Below are positions 25,513-34,929 of a DNA stretch of 64,000 bases, piece after piece. Below the pieces are notes generated by a model. The model was not told the DNA's origin. It did not search any database and saw nothing but the letters and a program-made list of their open reading frames with translations. The DNA is from JBPYCR01 sp051846915. Lineage in GTDB: Bacteria > Bacillota > Bacilli > Bacillales > Amphibacillaceae. The DNA lies in NCBI RefSeq assembly GCF_051846915.1, contig NZ_JBPYCR010000014.1, positions 1 to 64,000 on the forward strand. The letters are read 5' to 3'. The translations under genes and the position numbers were made by a program. How positions within the stretch are numbered: position 1 is the first letter of the stretch; every line of letters starts with the position of its first letter.

Positions 25513-26563
25513 ATTTTGGAGCACAATGGCAAAGCGTGCTGTACCATACGTTCCAGGGGAACAGCTTAACAGAAATATATTAAAGCTGAATACGAATGAA
25601 AATCCGTATCCTCCCTCCCCTTCCGTTTTGGAGGCAATTAATAAGGAGTCGAATCGGGATTTACGCCTCTATCCGTCCCCTACCATGGATGAACTACGCG
25701 AGTCGATCGCACATGAATATGGTTTGGACAAACAGAACGTATTTATTGGAAATGGCTCGGATGAAGTATTGGCTTTTTCCTTTATGGCGTTTTTTGAGCC
25801 TGGGAAGGCCATCCGCTATCCGGCAATCACCTACAGTTTTTATCCAGTCTATGCCAAACTTTTTAACATTGATGCAGAAGAAATTGAGTTGAATGAGGAT
25901 TTTAGCATTAAAGCAGCTGATTTCTTTTATTCTGAAGGCGGCGTAATCTTTCCGAATCCTAACGCTCCGACAAGTATTTTTTTGCCATTGGACGAAGTTG
26001 AACGCATCGTTAAAAAAAATCCAAACACAGTTGTCATTTTTGATGAAGCTTATGTTGACTTTGCCGAAGAATCCGCCGTGTCGCTTGTATCAAAATATGA
26101 AAACTTACTAGTCATTCAGACGATGTCCAAGTCAAGATCACTTGCCGGGTTAAGAATTGGTTTTGCACTAGGGAATGAGCACCTTATTGAAGCACTCATC
26201 CGAATGAAGGATTCATTTAACTCCTACCCCGTCGACCGTCTAGCTATGGCCGGTGCCAAAGCGGCAATAGAAGATACTTCTTATTTTCAGCAAACAACGA
26301 AAAAGATTATCACGACACGGGAATGGGTTAGCGAAAAATTGAAACAGCTTGGATTTTATGTTCTTCCATCGCAAACAAATTTTATATTTGCACGTCATGA
26401 AACAATTACTGCTGAAACAATATACTCTAGCCTAAAAGCAGCGGATGTGCTTGTGCGCTACTTTGGCAAAAAACCGATCGACAATTATTTGCGTATTACT
26501 ATAGGCACGGATGAAGAAATGGAAGTATTTTTTAAAAAACTTTCTATGATTGTTGATAAATAA
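25505..26563 (+). CDS. hisC: Histidinol-phosphate aminotransferase
   Basis: PLP enzyme of fold type I, 352 residues, converting imidazole acetol phosphate to histidinol phosphate. Motifs: KLNTNENPYPPSP at the N-terminus, GNGSDEVL, IFDEAYVDF, and the PLP lysine in TMSKSRSLAGLRIG. ATG 25505 has AAAGGAAG upstream; the longer frame into hisI is excluded. It closes the his operon, and only a T-poor hairpin separates it from nagA. Confidence 0.92.
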   Translation: MSKFWSTMAKRAVPYVPGEQLNRNILKLNTNENPYPPSPSVLEAINKESNRDLRLYPSPTMDELRESIAHEYGLDKQNVFIGNGSDEVLAFSFMAFFEPGKAIRYPAITYSFYPVYAKLFNIDAEEIELNEDFSIKAADFFYSEGGVIFPNPNAPTSIFLPLDEVERIVKKNPNTVVIFDEAYVDFAEESAVSLVSKYENLLVIQTMSKSRSLAGLRIGFALGNEHLIEALIRMKDSFNSYPVDRLAMAGAKAAIEDTSYFQQTTKKIITTREWVSEKLKQLGFYVLPSQTNFIFARHETITAETIYSSLKAADVLVRYFGKKPIDNYLRITIGTDEEMEVFFKKLSMIVDK

Positions 26564-26570
26564 TCAATCT

Positions 26571-26593
26571 GACCCTGCAAATTTGTAGGGTCT
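26571..26593 (+). terminator. Palindrome after hisC
   Basis: GACCCT and AGGGTC close a nearly perfect palindrome whose centre is CAAATTTG. The T run after it is absent, so read-through into nagA is likely. Confidence 0.5.
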
Positions 26594-26636
26594 CATTCAT
26601 TTATGTGCACTATCGAAAAGAGGGGGACAGGAAACC

Positions 26637-27800
26637 TTGACGCGTTCACAATCGATACTAATTGAAAATGTAACCATCTGCACTGAAAATGAACTAACCT
26701 CTAACAGCTCCCTCCTGCTATCCGATGGAATAATTCAGGCGATTAATCCGGAGTGCAGACCATCAACAGCCAAAATCATTGACGGATCTAACCTTTATGC
26801 CCTGCCCGGTTTTATCGACACCCATATTCACGGTGCTTATGGAGCAGACGTTATGGATGCAACTGAATTTGCATTAGATACGATTGCCCGCGCCTTGCCA
26901 AAGGAAGGCACAACAAGTTTTCTTGCAACGACGATAACGCAATCCAAATCGCAAATCGAAAAAGCGTTAATTAATGCCGCAAATTATCGTGCGAAAGAAA
27001 ACTTTGCTGAAATGATAGGTATTCACTTAGAAGGACCTTTTATTGAACAAAGTAAAAAAGGAGCACAGCCCGAGCAACACATTCTTAAACCCGATATTGA
27101 GCTTTTTAAGAGATGGCAACAGCTTTCCAACAATAGCGTTAAGCAAATTACGCTTGCACCTGAGCACGATAAGGATGGCAGTTTCATCTCACTCTTATCA
27201 AAGGATGGTGTGAACATATCTGTCGGTCATTCGTCGATAACGTATCGCGATCTTAAAAAGGCTGTGCGGCACGGCGTTCGACATGTGACCCATTTATGTA
27301 ATGCCATGCCAAGCCTGCATCATCGCGAAGTCGGTACCATCGGAGCTGCATTTTTGTTACAAGAACTTTATGCGGAAATTATTGCAGATAACATTCATGT
27401 GTCGAAAGAGATGTTGCAGATTATTTATAACAATATAGGCAGTGACCGGCTTATAATAATAACCGATGCGATGAAAGCTAAAGGGATGCAAAACGGAACA
27501 TATGAACTTGGCGGACAAACCGTAAACGTTTTGAACAATAAAGCAACACTGCCCGATGGTACATTAGCAGGTAGTCTGCTCAAAATGAACGAAGCAGCCA
27601 AGAATTTATTAGCTCTTAATGGAGTAACGTTACAAGATATTGTGAAAATGACATCAGTAAACCCAGCCAAAACACTTAGTATTTTTGATGAAAAAGGCAG
27701 CATTCACGAAGGTAAAGATGCTGATATTGTGCTTCTAGACCGTGATTTCCGTGTGAAATACACCATTTGCCGCGGAAGTATCGTTTATAGGGGTGAATAG
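26637..27800 (+). CDS. nagA: N-acetylglucosamine-6-phosphate deacetylase
   Basis: Amidohydrolase of 387 residues that releases acetate from GlcNAc-6-P in amino-sugar use and cell-wall recycling. The metal site is visible as PGFIDTHIHGAYGADVMD, GIHLEGPFI, VGHSS, HVTHLCNAM and ITDAMKAKG. The start is TTG with GAGGGGGA upstream. nagB begins 2 bp after it. No NagR regulator or PTS gene for GlcNAc is adjacent. Confidence 0.93.
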   Translation: MTRSQSILIENVTICTENELTSNSSLLLSDGIIQAINPECRPSTAKIIDGSNLYALPGFIDTHIHGAYGADVMDATEFALDTIARALPKEGTTSFLATTITQSKSQIEKALINAANYRAKENFAEMIGIHLEGPFIEQSKKGAQPEQHILKPDIELFKRWQQLSNNSVKQITLAPEHDKDGSFISLLSKDGVNISVGHSSITYRDLKKAVRHGVRHVTHLCNAMPSLHHREVGTIGAAFLLQELYAEIIADNIHVSKEMLQIIYNNIGSDRLIIITDAMKAKGMQNGTYELGGQTVNVLNNKATLPDGTLAGSLLKMNEAAKNLLALNGVTLQDIVKMTSVNPAKTLSIFDEKGSIHEGKDADIVLLDRDFRVKYTICRGSIVYRGE

Positions 27801-27801
27801 C

Positions 27802-28527
27802 ATGCAAATCATAATCGTAAAGGACAAAGAGGAACTCGCTGAAAAGGCTATTTCCTTTCTTCTCAAGAGAGTAAGCAATTTAACCATACCCGTATTAGGA
27901 CTTGCTACTGGCTCGACTCCCATCAAATTATATGCAAAAATGGTTGAAGCTTATAAACAAAACAATATTTCTTTTAATCATACAAAAACCTTTAATTTAG
28001 ATGAATATGTTGGTTTGCCTAAAAGTCACCCAAACAGTTTCCATTACTATATGAAACACCATTTATTTACGCACGTAGACATTTCCACGAAAAATACCTT
28101 TTTACCAAATGGATTGACCAAAGATCCCGACTTAGAATGCTTGCGCTATGAACAAATGATTAAGAAGTTCGGAGCTATTGATTTGCAAATTCTTGGTCTA
28201 GGTGTAAATGGACATATCGGATTTAATGAGCCTGGAACTTCGTTTCACACTCGAACACATGTCGTTCAACTAAATGAAGTAACACGTCAAACAAATTCAA
28301 AACACTTCCAATCAATTTCCGAAGTCCCGATGAAAGCAATTACAATGGGTATTGGTACAATTATGGATAGTAAAGAAATATTATTGCTCGTTTCCGGAAA
28401 AGAAAAAAGAACCATTATAAAAAAAGCTCTTTACGATAAAATCACTATTGACATTCCAGCATCTGTCTTGCAATACCATCCAAACGTCCATGTTATTGTT
28501 GATGAAGCAGCTGCTAAGTACATCTAG
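27802..28527 (+). CDS. nagB: Glucosamine-6-phosphate deaminase
   Basis: Converts glucosamine-6-P to fructose-6-P and ammonia, following NagA. 241 residues with GLATGSTPIKLY, FNLDEYVGL (active-site Asp), LGLGVNGHIGFNEPGTSF and the C-terminal GKEKRTIIKKAL. ATG 27802 has AGGGGTGA upstream. The length is that of the Bacillus type without the E. coli allosteric extension. Confidence 0.94.
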   Translation: MQIIIVKDKEELAEKAISFLLKRVSNLTIPVLGLATGSTPIKLYAKMVEAYKQNNISFNHTKTFNLDEYVGLPKSHPNSFHYYMKHHLFTHVDISTKNTFLPNGLTKDPDLECLRYEQMIKKFGAIDLQILGLGVNGHIGFNEPGTSFHTRTHVVQLNEVTRQTNSKHFQSISEVPMKAITMGIGTIMDSKEILLLVSGKEKRTIIKKALYDKITIDIPASVLQYHPNVHVIVDEAAAKYI

Positions 28528-28546
28528 ATTATTTTCATTAAAATGA

Positions 28547-28582
28547 TCCCCTAAAAGGTGTATGCAGCACACCTTTTAGGGG
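28547..28582 (+). terminator. Strong hairpin after nagB
   Basis: TCCCCTAAAAGGTGT and ACACCTTTTAGGGGA form a perfect stem of about 14 bp. No T run follows, but its strength and position suggest the operon end. Confidence 0.6.
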
Positions 28583-28736
28583 AGAGTATTATTGTTCAAC
28601 TTCAACTATCTTATTAACTTTACTATTTTTCCCCATTCAACCATCATTTAAGTAATTTAACGGCACAATAAGGGATGTTCCTCGTTAGAACGATGTGACA
28701 TGGAATAATATAGCATTTTAAATCAATTGCTTCTAT

Positions 28737-29483
28737 TTATACTTTCCGCTCAATGTCAGCTTTTTCCTTCATTTCCTCAATCACTTTTTGAACTTCTTGC
28801 ATGGATTGTTGTTGTTGAATTTGGGCTTTAATACTATCTTTTAATTCTTTAAGCTCTGGTAAGTCTTCGTTTTGTTCTTTTAACCGATCATAGTATTCAT
28901 TGATTTCTTCATCTGTAACTTCTGTATCAGATATCGCCTTTGAATACTTTTCTAACGTTAATTCAAACTTCAGTTGATCTTTAAAACCATCCTCAGTTAA
29001 ATGAAATTGCTCCATCAATGTTGTTAAACCTTCTCCATTTGCTGATTTAATGGTTTCGAGCTCGGTGGATACTTCTTCGTCCTCAATAACCACCCCTTCT
29101 TTTTCCGCTCCTTGCATAATTAACTCACGTTCTATCAATGAATCAATCGTGCGTTTCTTTAGTTCATCCTGTGCGACTTCTTCCTCTGTTTGATTAGCTT
29201 GTGCCTTTACTTGTGGGTAGATGTTATTGTATTGATCACCTTTTACATCATTTCCATTTATATTTAAGACAACTTGATCCGCATCCATTTTTTCTTCTTC
29301 TGATATTTCAATTTCTTGTCCAGCTTGGCCTTCTTTTCCGGCATTGTCTTCGTTCTCGGATGCTTTACTTTCTTCCTTTGTTTCATCGTTCGCATCATTC
29401 TTTGTATCATCTGATTTGTCACCGCATGCAGCTAATCCAACTGCAAGTATCATTGCAGCAACAATTACGATCCATTTTTTCAT
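28737..29483 (-). CDS. SurA N-terminal-domain lipoprotein without PPIase domain
   Basis: 248-residue lipoprotein with lipobox LAAC, an acidic linker to about residue 65 (Asp, Glu, Lys and Asn-rich), then a SurA/PrsA-like chaperone segment (AQDELKKRTIDSLIERELIMQ) and EVTDEEINEYYDRLKEQN. The peptidyl-prolyl isomerase domain of PrsA is absent, so this is probably a chaperone-like surface protein rather than a foldase. It is monocistronic. Confidence 0.75.
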   Translation of the reverse strand: MKKWIVIVAAMILAVGLAACGDKSDDTKNDANDETKEESKASENEDNAGKEGQAGQEIEISEEEKMDADQVVLNINGNDVKGDQYNNIYPQVKAQANQTEEEVAQDELKKRTIDSLIERELIMQGAEKEGVVIEDEEVSTELETIKSANGEGLTTLMEQFHLTEDGFKDQLKFELTLEKYSKAISDTEVTDEEINEYYDRLKEQNEDLPELKELKDSIKAQIQQQQSMQEVQKVIEEMKEKADIERKV

Positions 29484-29660
29484 TACATTGTTCCCTCATT
29501 TCATAACAGTCTATAATTATTCAAACATATTTCTAATGCAAATAGCAAGTACATGTGTTTAACAAAAATCGTACAATCACCCATTGGACAAGGCTTAATC
29601 GAATATATAACAATTTTATAACAGATATGCCTTTTCGTTCTATATTTGTGCCACATTTAC

Positions 29661-31394
29661 TTATTGCTTTGTAAACATATGCTCAAAATCATTTCCGGAT
29701 ACAGGCTTACCAAATAAAAATCCCTGTCCTTGAACACACCCTGCCTGATTCAATATGTCTAACTGCTCTTCGCTTTCGATCCCTTCAGCAATCACTTGAA
29801 TGTTGAGTGATCGAGCAAGTGTTAGAATCGCTTTTACTATCGCTTTACTTTCTTCATTCTTATGAATATCACGGATAAAAGACATATCAATTTTCAATGT
29901 ATCCACCGGCAACTGCTTAATATAGTTGAAGGAACCATAACCAGTACCAAAGTCGTCAATTGAAATTTGTACGCCTGTTTCTTTAATGGATTCCAGCAAA
30001 TTTTCTGCACGTTTTGAATTAATAAATACACTCTCTGTCATTTCCAACTCCAGCCACTCTGGATCCAGTCCTGTCTCTTGTAAAATTCGCTTGATCATTT
30101 TTAAAAATTGAGGATCGTCCAATTGATACGCTGAAATGTTGACACCCATATTTAACGGTGCATACCCTTTATTCTGCCATGCTTTATTTTGTTGACAAGC
30201 CTTTTTCAACACTTGTTCTCCTAGCGGAACAATCAACCCTGTTTCCTCTGCTAGCGGAATAAATTGATCTGGAGGAATAACGCCCAGATCCGGATGGTGC
30301 CAACGCACAAGTGCTTCCATCCCAATAATCTCATTTTTGGCAAGATCCCATTTCGGCTGGTAGTCCAAATGAAACTGCTTTAATTCAATCGCTTTTTTTA
30401 ATTCATTCTCCAACATTATTCGTTCAAGAGATTTTTTCTCCATACTTTCTGTAAAAAAGGCATACTTCGTTCGTACGTCATCTTTAATATCATAAAGAGC
30501 GGTATCTGCTTTGGAAAGCAGTTCATCCCCTGTCTTACTATCATAAGGGTAGAAGGCGATGCCAATACTGCATGAAAGCGAGTAGCGCCTGTCGACAATC
30601 TCTATCGGCTCTTCCATCTGACGGACAATATTTTTTGCAAGATCCGCTGCTTCTTTTTTACTTTTGCCATTCATAGCTAAAACGGCAAATTCATCCCCAC
30701 CGAGTCTGCCAATGGTATCTGTAGAATGAATCGCATTTTTGATACGGTCTGCTGCTTTCGCAAGAACCAAATCCCCTGTTTCATGGCCCCATCTATCATT
30801 AACAAATTTAAACTTATCCAGGTCTATGAACATAATGGAAAATGTTGTCTCCTGTTGACTCGCTTGATCAACTGCTTCTCTTAACTTTTTCATAAAAAGA
30901 CGGCGATTGGGTAAATCGGTCAGTGTATCATGATAAGCTAAATGATAGATTTTTTGTTCAGCTCTTTTACGCTCCGTGACGTTGTTACGTATCGATACAT
31001 ACTGATATGGCTTCCCCTTTTCATTTAGAAAAGGAACAATCGTCGTATCCACCCAATAATGGGAGCCGTCTTTTGCTCTATTGCGAATTTCTCCCCGCCA
31101 CGTTTTGCCGGTTCCAATCGTCTTCCACATCTCTTTGAAAAAATTTCTCGGATGATAGTGGGAATTTAACAAGCGATGATTTTGACCAATCAATTCTTCT
31201 CTTTTATACTTTGAAATCTCGCATAACTTATCATTCGCATAAACAATCGTTCCTCTTTGATCCGTAATGGCGACGATGGAGGATTGATCAAGCGCATATT
31301 TAATATCGGCCAATTCTTTTACAATCGTTTCATAGCTTTTGTCTTTTGTGAGCTTACTAACTTCTGTCACTTTTTTAATATTACTTTCGTGCAT
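29661..31394 (-). CDS. PAS-GGDEF-EAL cyclic-di-GMP protein
   Basis: Cytoplasmic protein of 577 residues. A PAS/PAC domain (about 25-145) precedes a diguanylate cyclase domain with an intact RLGGDEF motif and an EAL phosphodiesterase domain with EALVRWHHP, EMTES, DDFGTGYGS, KIDMSFI and EGIES. Both active sites look complete, so it could make or degrade c-di-GMP. No membrane span is seen. It stands alone between unrelated genes. Confidence 0.92.
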   Translation of the reverse strand: MHESNIKKVTEVSKLTKDKSYETIVKELADIKYALDQSSIVAITDQRGTIVYANDKLCEISKYKREELIGQNHRLLNSHYHPRNFFKEMWKTIGTGKTWRGEIRNRAKDGSHYWVDTTIVPFLNEKGKPYQYVSIRNNVTERKRAEQKIYHLAYHDTLTDLPNRRLFMKKLREAVDQASQQETTFSIMFIDLDKFKFVNDRWGHETGDLVLAKAADRIKNAIHSTDTIGRLGGDEFAVLAMNGKSKKEAADLAKNIVRQMEEPIEIVDRRYSLSCSIGIAFYPYDSKTGDELLSKADTALYDIKDDVRTKYAFFTESMEKKSLERIMLENELKKAIELKQFHLDYQPKWDLAKNEIIGMEALVRWHHPDLGVIPPDQFIPLAEETGLIVPLGEQVLKKACQQNKAWQNKGYAPLNMGVNISAYQLDDPQFLKMIKRILQETGLDPEWLELEMTESVFINSKRAENLLESIKETGVQISIDDFGTGYGSFNYIKQLPVDTLKIDMSFIRDIHKNEESKAIVKAILTLARSLNIQVIAEGIESEEQLDILNQAGCVQGQGFLFGKPVSGNDFEHMFTKQ

Positions 31395-31515
31395 CGCTCT
31401 TCACCCTGCTTCTTTCGAAATCTTGGCTTACCGCCAGAGCTGTATGTCATTCACTCTAGTTATCCGCACTAACCTTCAACTAATCCAGCCTATATTGACG
31501 TCTTTAAGGTGAAGG

Positions 31516-31830
31516 TTATATTGAGTTACCTAAAAAAGGGAAAGAAATAAACTGTAATTCGAAATCTACGCTAGCGTATAGATAGAAAAATAAAATAGCC
31601 AGTAAGATCCAAAGAAAATGAATCACTACCCCAACAATGCTGCATATGAATCCAGAAATTGCCAGTCCTCTACCTCTTTCATTTGTTTTCTCTATTTCCT
31701 TCAAACTTTTTCTAGAGATTACGAGTCCAATGAAACCAATTATTAATCCGATGATAGGTAGTACAATCGAAAGAATTCCAAGCGTTAAAGAAATTACCGA
31801 TTTGCTATTTGTCTGAACTTTTTCGTCCAT
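31516..31830 (-). CDS. DUF4190-like small membrane protein
   Basis: 104 residues with two hydrophobic hairpins; the central SRKSLKEIEKTNERGRGLAISGFICSIVG pattern (shown in part) is that of DUF4190 proteins, function unknown. The start is ATG 31830 with AGGACGTG upstream; an upstream GTG lies too near that site. Monocistronic. Confidence 0.7.
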   Translation of the reverse strand: MDEKVQTNSKSVISLTLGILSIVLPIIGLIIGFIGLVISRKSLKEIEKTNERGRGLAISGFICSIVGVVIHFLWILLAILFFYLYASVDFELQFISFPFLGNSI

Positions 31831-32015
31831 GTTCACACGTCCTATTCCAAGTAATCTCTAAAGTAATTCAAATTATTCTATTCCCATTAATAGCTGATTT
31901 ATATCTCGCTAAAAGATTATGAATATATGATAGTAATCATACCGTTTACTTTAATAATAATGCAAACGCTTTTGCCCCAAAAACATTTACCATATCGAGA
32001 ATTTTTTCTTACAAA

Positions 32016-32051
32016 GCAAAAAGACAATCGAGCGTGTGTAACTCAATTGTC
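32016..32051 (-). terminator. Terminator of the siderophore-binding protein gene
   Basis: Minus strand: GACAATTGAG and CTCGATTGTC form the stem with a T run following. It begins just after the stop codon. Confidence 0.75.
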
Positions 32052-32065
32052 CTTCATGCCTTTTT

Positions 32066-33046
32066 CTATTGCAAACTATTTTCTACTTCATCGAGCATTC
32101 CAGATACAGAGACAAGACCTCCACCTGAAAGATACCAGAATTCCGGATTCAAATAAACAATATTATCATTTTTGTATGCTTTTGTATCATTTGTCATCTT
32201 ATTTTCTACAATTTGTTTTGCGGAAGATTCTCCGCCAATAGCCGCCCCACGGTCAATAACATATAACAAGTCCGGGTCGTTTTCGGTTACATATTCAAAC
32301 GAAACATTCATACCATGTGTAGATACTTCAATGCCCTCATCCACGGCGGGTATCCCGAACACATCATGGATTATCCCAAATCGAGAATTGGGTCCGTATG
32401 CACTGATTTTATCATCATTGGCCAAAATAATTAGTGCATTTTCACCATTTTCTTCTGCTGTTTCCTGTAATGCTGCAATCGACTCATCAATGGCTGTCAG
32501 TTCTTCTTCCACTTCAGCTTCTTTTTCGAAAATCTTTCCAATTTTCGTTGCGTTTTCTTTAAATGAGTCCATATAGCGGGTTGTATCAATACCAAGATAT
32601 ACCGTTGGCCCCAATTCAGTTAATTGATCGTAAAGGTCTGACTGACGTCCGGAAATAATAATCAAATCCGGGTCAATCTCTGCTATCTTTTCAAAGTCAG
32701 GCTCTTTTAAGCTACCGACATTTTCGTATTCTTCTCCAGCATATTTATCTAAATATTCCGGAATAATTTTTTGTGGTACACCAGCAACTTCAATTCCAAG
32801 CTTATCTAACGTGTCTAAGGAACCGAAATCAAAAACAACTACTTTTTCAGGATTCTTTTCTACGTCTGTTTCCCCAAGTTCATGGGTAATCGTCACAACC
32901 TCGGATTCTGTTTCTTCTGCCGTAGATTCGTTTGTATCGGATGCCTCAGTATTTTCTTTCCCATCCTCTTCAGCTGTTCCACAAGCGGCAGCAATTAATG
33001 TAAGTATCGTAATTAACATGAACATAAGTAATTTTTTCAATTTCAT
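32066..33046 (-). CDS. Siderophore-binding lipoprotein, YclQ/petrobactin-type
   Basis: Iron-siderophore-binding lipoprotein of 326 residues. The signal peptide ends with lipobox AAAC, then an acidic linker, then the periplasmic-binding fold with VVVFDFGSLDTLDKLGI and IDPDLIIISGRQSDLYDQL, typical of the FatB/YclQ branch that binds catecholate siderophores such as petrobactin. It follows the ATPase and two permease genes on the same strand (order permease-permease-ATPase-binding protein, as in yclNOPQ). AAGGAG sits very close to the ATG. A dispersed repeat lies between it and the ATPase gene. Confidence 0.85.
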   Translation of the reverse strand: MKLKKLLMFMLITILTLIAAACGTAEEDGKENTEASDTNESTAEETESEVVTITHELGETDVEKNPEKVVVFDFGSLDTLDKLGIEVAGVPQKIIPEYLDKYAGEEYENVGSLKEPDFEKIAEIDPDLIIISGRQSDLYDQLTELGPTVYLGIDTTRYMDSFKENATKIGKIFEKEAEVEEELTAIDESIAALQETAEENGENALIILANDDKISAYGPNSRFGIIHDVFGIPAVDEGIEVSTHGMNVSFEYVTENDPDLLYVIDRGAAIGGESSAKQIVENKMTNDTKAYKNDNIVYLNPEFWYLSGGGLVSVSGMLDEVENSLQ

Positions 33047-33068
33047 TTCTCCTTCTTTATAAGTGCAT

Positions 33069-33210
33069 GTTCAAAAAGGAGGATAAAAAGCGCAAAGATA
33101 TTCAAGGCGGCGCAGCTTTGAGTACCGGAATGTATGCTTTTAAATACATGAGGAACGAAAAAGCAAGCCAACGCAGAAGATCAAAGCGATTTTTACCGAA
33201 CTTTTTGAAC
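33069..33210 (-). repeat. Dispersed MITE-like repeat, copy A, inside the siderophore operon
   Basis: Terminal inverted repeats GTTCAAAAAG (33069-33078) and CTTTTTGAAC (33201-33210). Its minus-strand sequence starts GAGGTTGTTCAAAAAGT and continues through GTTGGCTTG and CTCATGTAT, and resembles the copy at 43484-43582. It contains no gene. Confidence 0.7.
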
Positions 33211-33229
33211 AACCTCTATAAGCGTTTAT

Positions 33230-33985
33230 TTAAAAATAGACACAAATCCGCTGATCATTTATATTTTGAATATTAATATCCATATCATAAATATCTTTTA
33301 ATACACATTCATCAATCACATCACACGTGCGCCCGTGTTTGACAACTTTCCCGTCTTTTAAAGCAACAATTTCATCTGAATAACAGGAGGCAAAGTTAAT
33401 ATCGTGAATAACAATGACAATCGTTTTTCCAAGTTCATCAACCAATCGGCGCAATGTTTTCATAATTTGTACCGAATGGCGCATATCTAAATTATTCAAC
33501 GGCTCATCCAGCAAGATATACTCTGTATCCTGCGCCAGTACCATCGCAACATAAGCACGCTGGCGTTGACCTCCACTTAACTCATCCAAATACTTATTTT
33601 GGATCGGGGCCATCTCCATATAATCAATGGCTTCCTCGATTTTCTGCCAATCAAATGCTGTTAATCTCCCTTGGGAATGCGGGAATCGGCCGAATGAAAC
33701 AAGTTCGCGGACGGTCAGTTTTACATTAACCGTATTGGATTGTTTCAGGATCGATATTTTTTTGGCCAGCTCCTTGTCTTTTGAACTCGCAACATCTTCC
33801 CCGTCAATCGTTATTTCCCCTTCATCTTTTACAATCAGGCGGCTGATCATGGAGATTAACGTACTTTTACCGGCCCCATTCGGTCCAATTAAAGAAGTAA
33901 TTTTGCCTTTTTCAATCGTTAACGACACATCGTCAATCACTTTCTTTTTATTGTACAATTTAAATACTTGCTTAATATCTACCAT
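33230..33985 (-). CDS. Siderophore ABC transporter ATPase, YclP-type
   Basis: 251-residue ABC ATPase with Walker A GPNGAGKST, signature LSGGQRQRAYVAM, Walker B YILLDEPLNNLD and a H-loop. It powers the FecCD-type importer encoded upstream, with which it overlaps by 7 bp. The subunit order and family point to catecholate siderophore uptake. Confidence 0.9.
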   Translation of the reverse strand: MVDIKQVFKLYNKKKVIDDVSLTIEKGKITSLIGPNGAGKSTLISMISRLIVKDEGEITIDGEDVASSKDKELAKKISILKQSNTVNVKLTVRELVSFGRFPHSQGRLTAFDWQKIEEAIDYMEMAPIQNKYLDELSGGQRQRAYVAMVLAQDTEYILLDEPLNNLDMRHSVQIMKTLRRLVDELGKTIVIVIHDINFASCYSDEIVALKDGKVVKHGRTCDVIDECVLKDIYDMDINIQNINDQRICVYF

Positions 33986-34929
33986 GATTTATTCTCCTTT
34001 AATAAAAGATAGATGAAATAAATACCACCGACAAAATTAATAATAACGCTGATCGTCGTTTGAAATGTAAATATTTTTTCTACAATGAATTGACCGCCAA
34101 GAAGCGCAATGATACTGATTAGTACAGATCCGGTAATTAGATAGGAATGACGGTATGTTTTTAAAAATTCATATGCCACATTAACGACGAGCAAACCAAG
34201 GAATGTAATCGGGCCAATTAGTGCAGTTGCAATTGAAATGAGAATCGCCACAATAATAAATAATCGTTTAACAACTTTATTGTAAGGAACACCGAGGTTT
34301 GTCGCCTGATCTTTTCCTAAAGAAAGAACATCCAAGTATTTGTAATAACGCAAAAAGTATATGACAACGAGAGCTACGAGAAGGATCGATAAATATACAA
34401 GATTTGTATTTACGTTATTAATGCTGGCAAACATCTTATCCTGTGCAATCATAAATTCATTTGGATCAATAAGTACTTGCATAAATGAAGTTAAACTGCT
34501 GAAAAAAGTGCCGAGAATCATCCCAATTAACAATAGGAAATAAACGTTATTGCCTTCCCCTTTAAAGAGTAATTTAAAGAACAAGAGCGAAAACAAAGCC
34601 ATAATGGAAATGGACAATAAGTAATTGATATTACTATTCATCATAATAAGCGACTTGGAACCAACAACAAAAATTGTCACTGTTTGAATAAGTAAATAAA
34701 GCGAATCAAGCCCCATAACACTTGGTGTTAAAATCCGATTGTTTGTAATTGACATGAAAATCGTTGTTGAAAAGGCGATTGAACCACCAGTTAATATAAT
34801 GGCGACTACTTTAATGATTCTTCTAGGTAATATGTAGCCAATGTTTCCGGATAAGTCATAAAAAACATAGAGCATCGCAAGCAAAACAGTGACAACGGCA
34901 AGGATAACGAGCTTTTTTTTATCATCCAT
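33979..34929 (-). CDS. FecCD-type siderophore permease, second subunit (YclO-like)
   Basis: 316-residue permease with about nine to ten membrane helices. The FecCD loop appears around SLGKDQATNLGVPYNKV and IGPITFLGLLVVN. It overlaps both neighbours by 7-8 bp, so translation is coupled. Partner of the permease encoded just upstream. Confidence 0.88.
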   Translation of the reverse strand: MDDKKKLVILAVVTVLLAMLYVFYDLSGNIGYILPRRIIKVVAIILTGGSIAFSTTIFMSITNNRILTPSVMGLDSLYLLIQTVTIFVVGSKSLIMMNSNINYLLSISIMALFSLLFFKLLFKGEGNNVYFLLLIGMILGTFFSSLTSFMQVLIDPNEFMIAQDKMFASINNVNTNLVYLSILLVALVVIYFLRYYKYLDVLSLGKDQATNLGVPYNKVVKRLFIIVAILISIATALIGPITFLGLLVVNVAYEFLKTYRHSYLITGSVLISIIALLGGQFIVEKIFTFQTTISVIINFVGGIYFIYLLLKENKSW

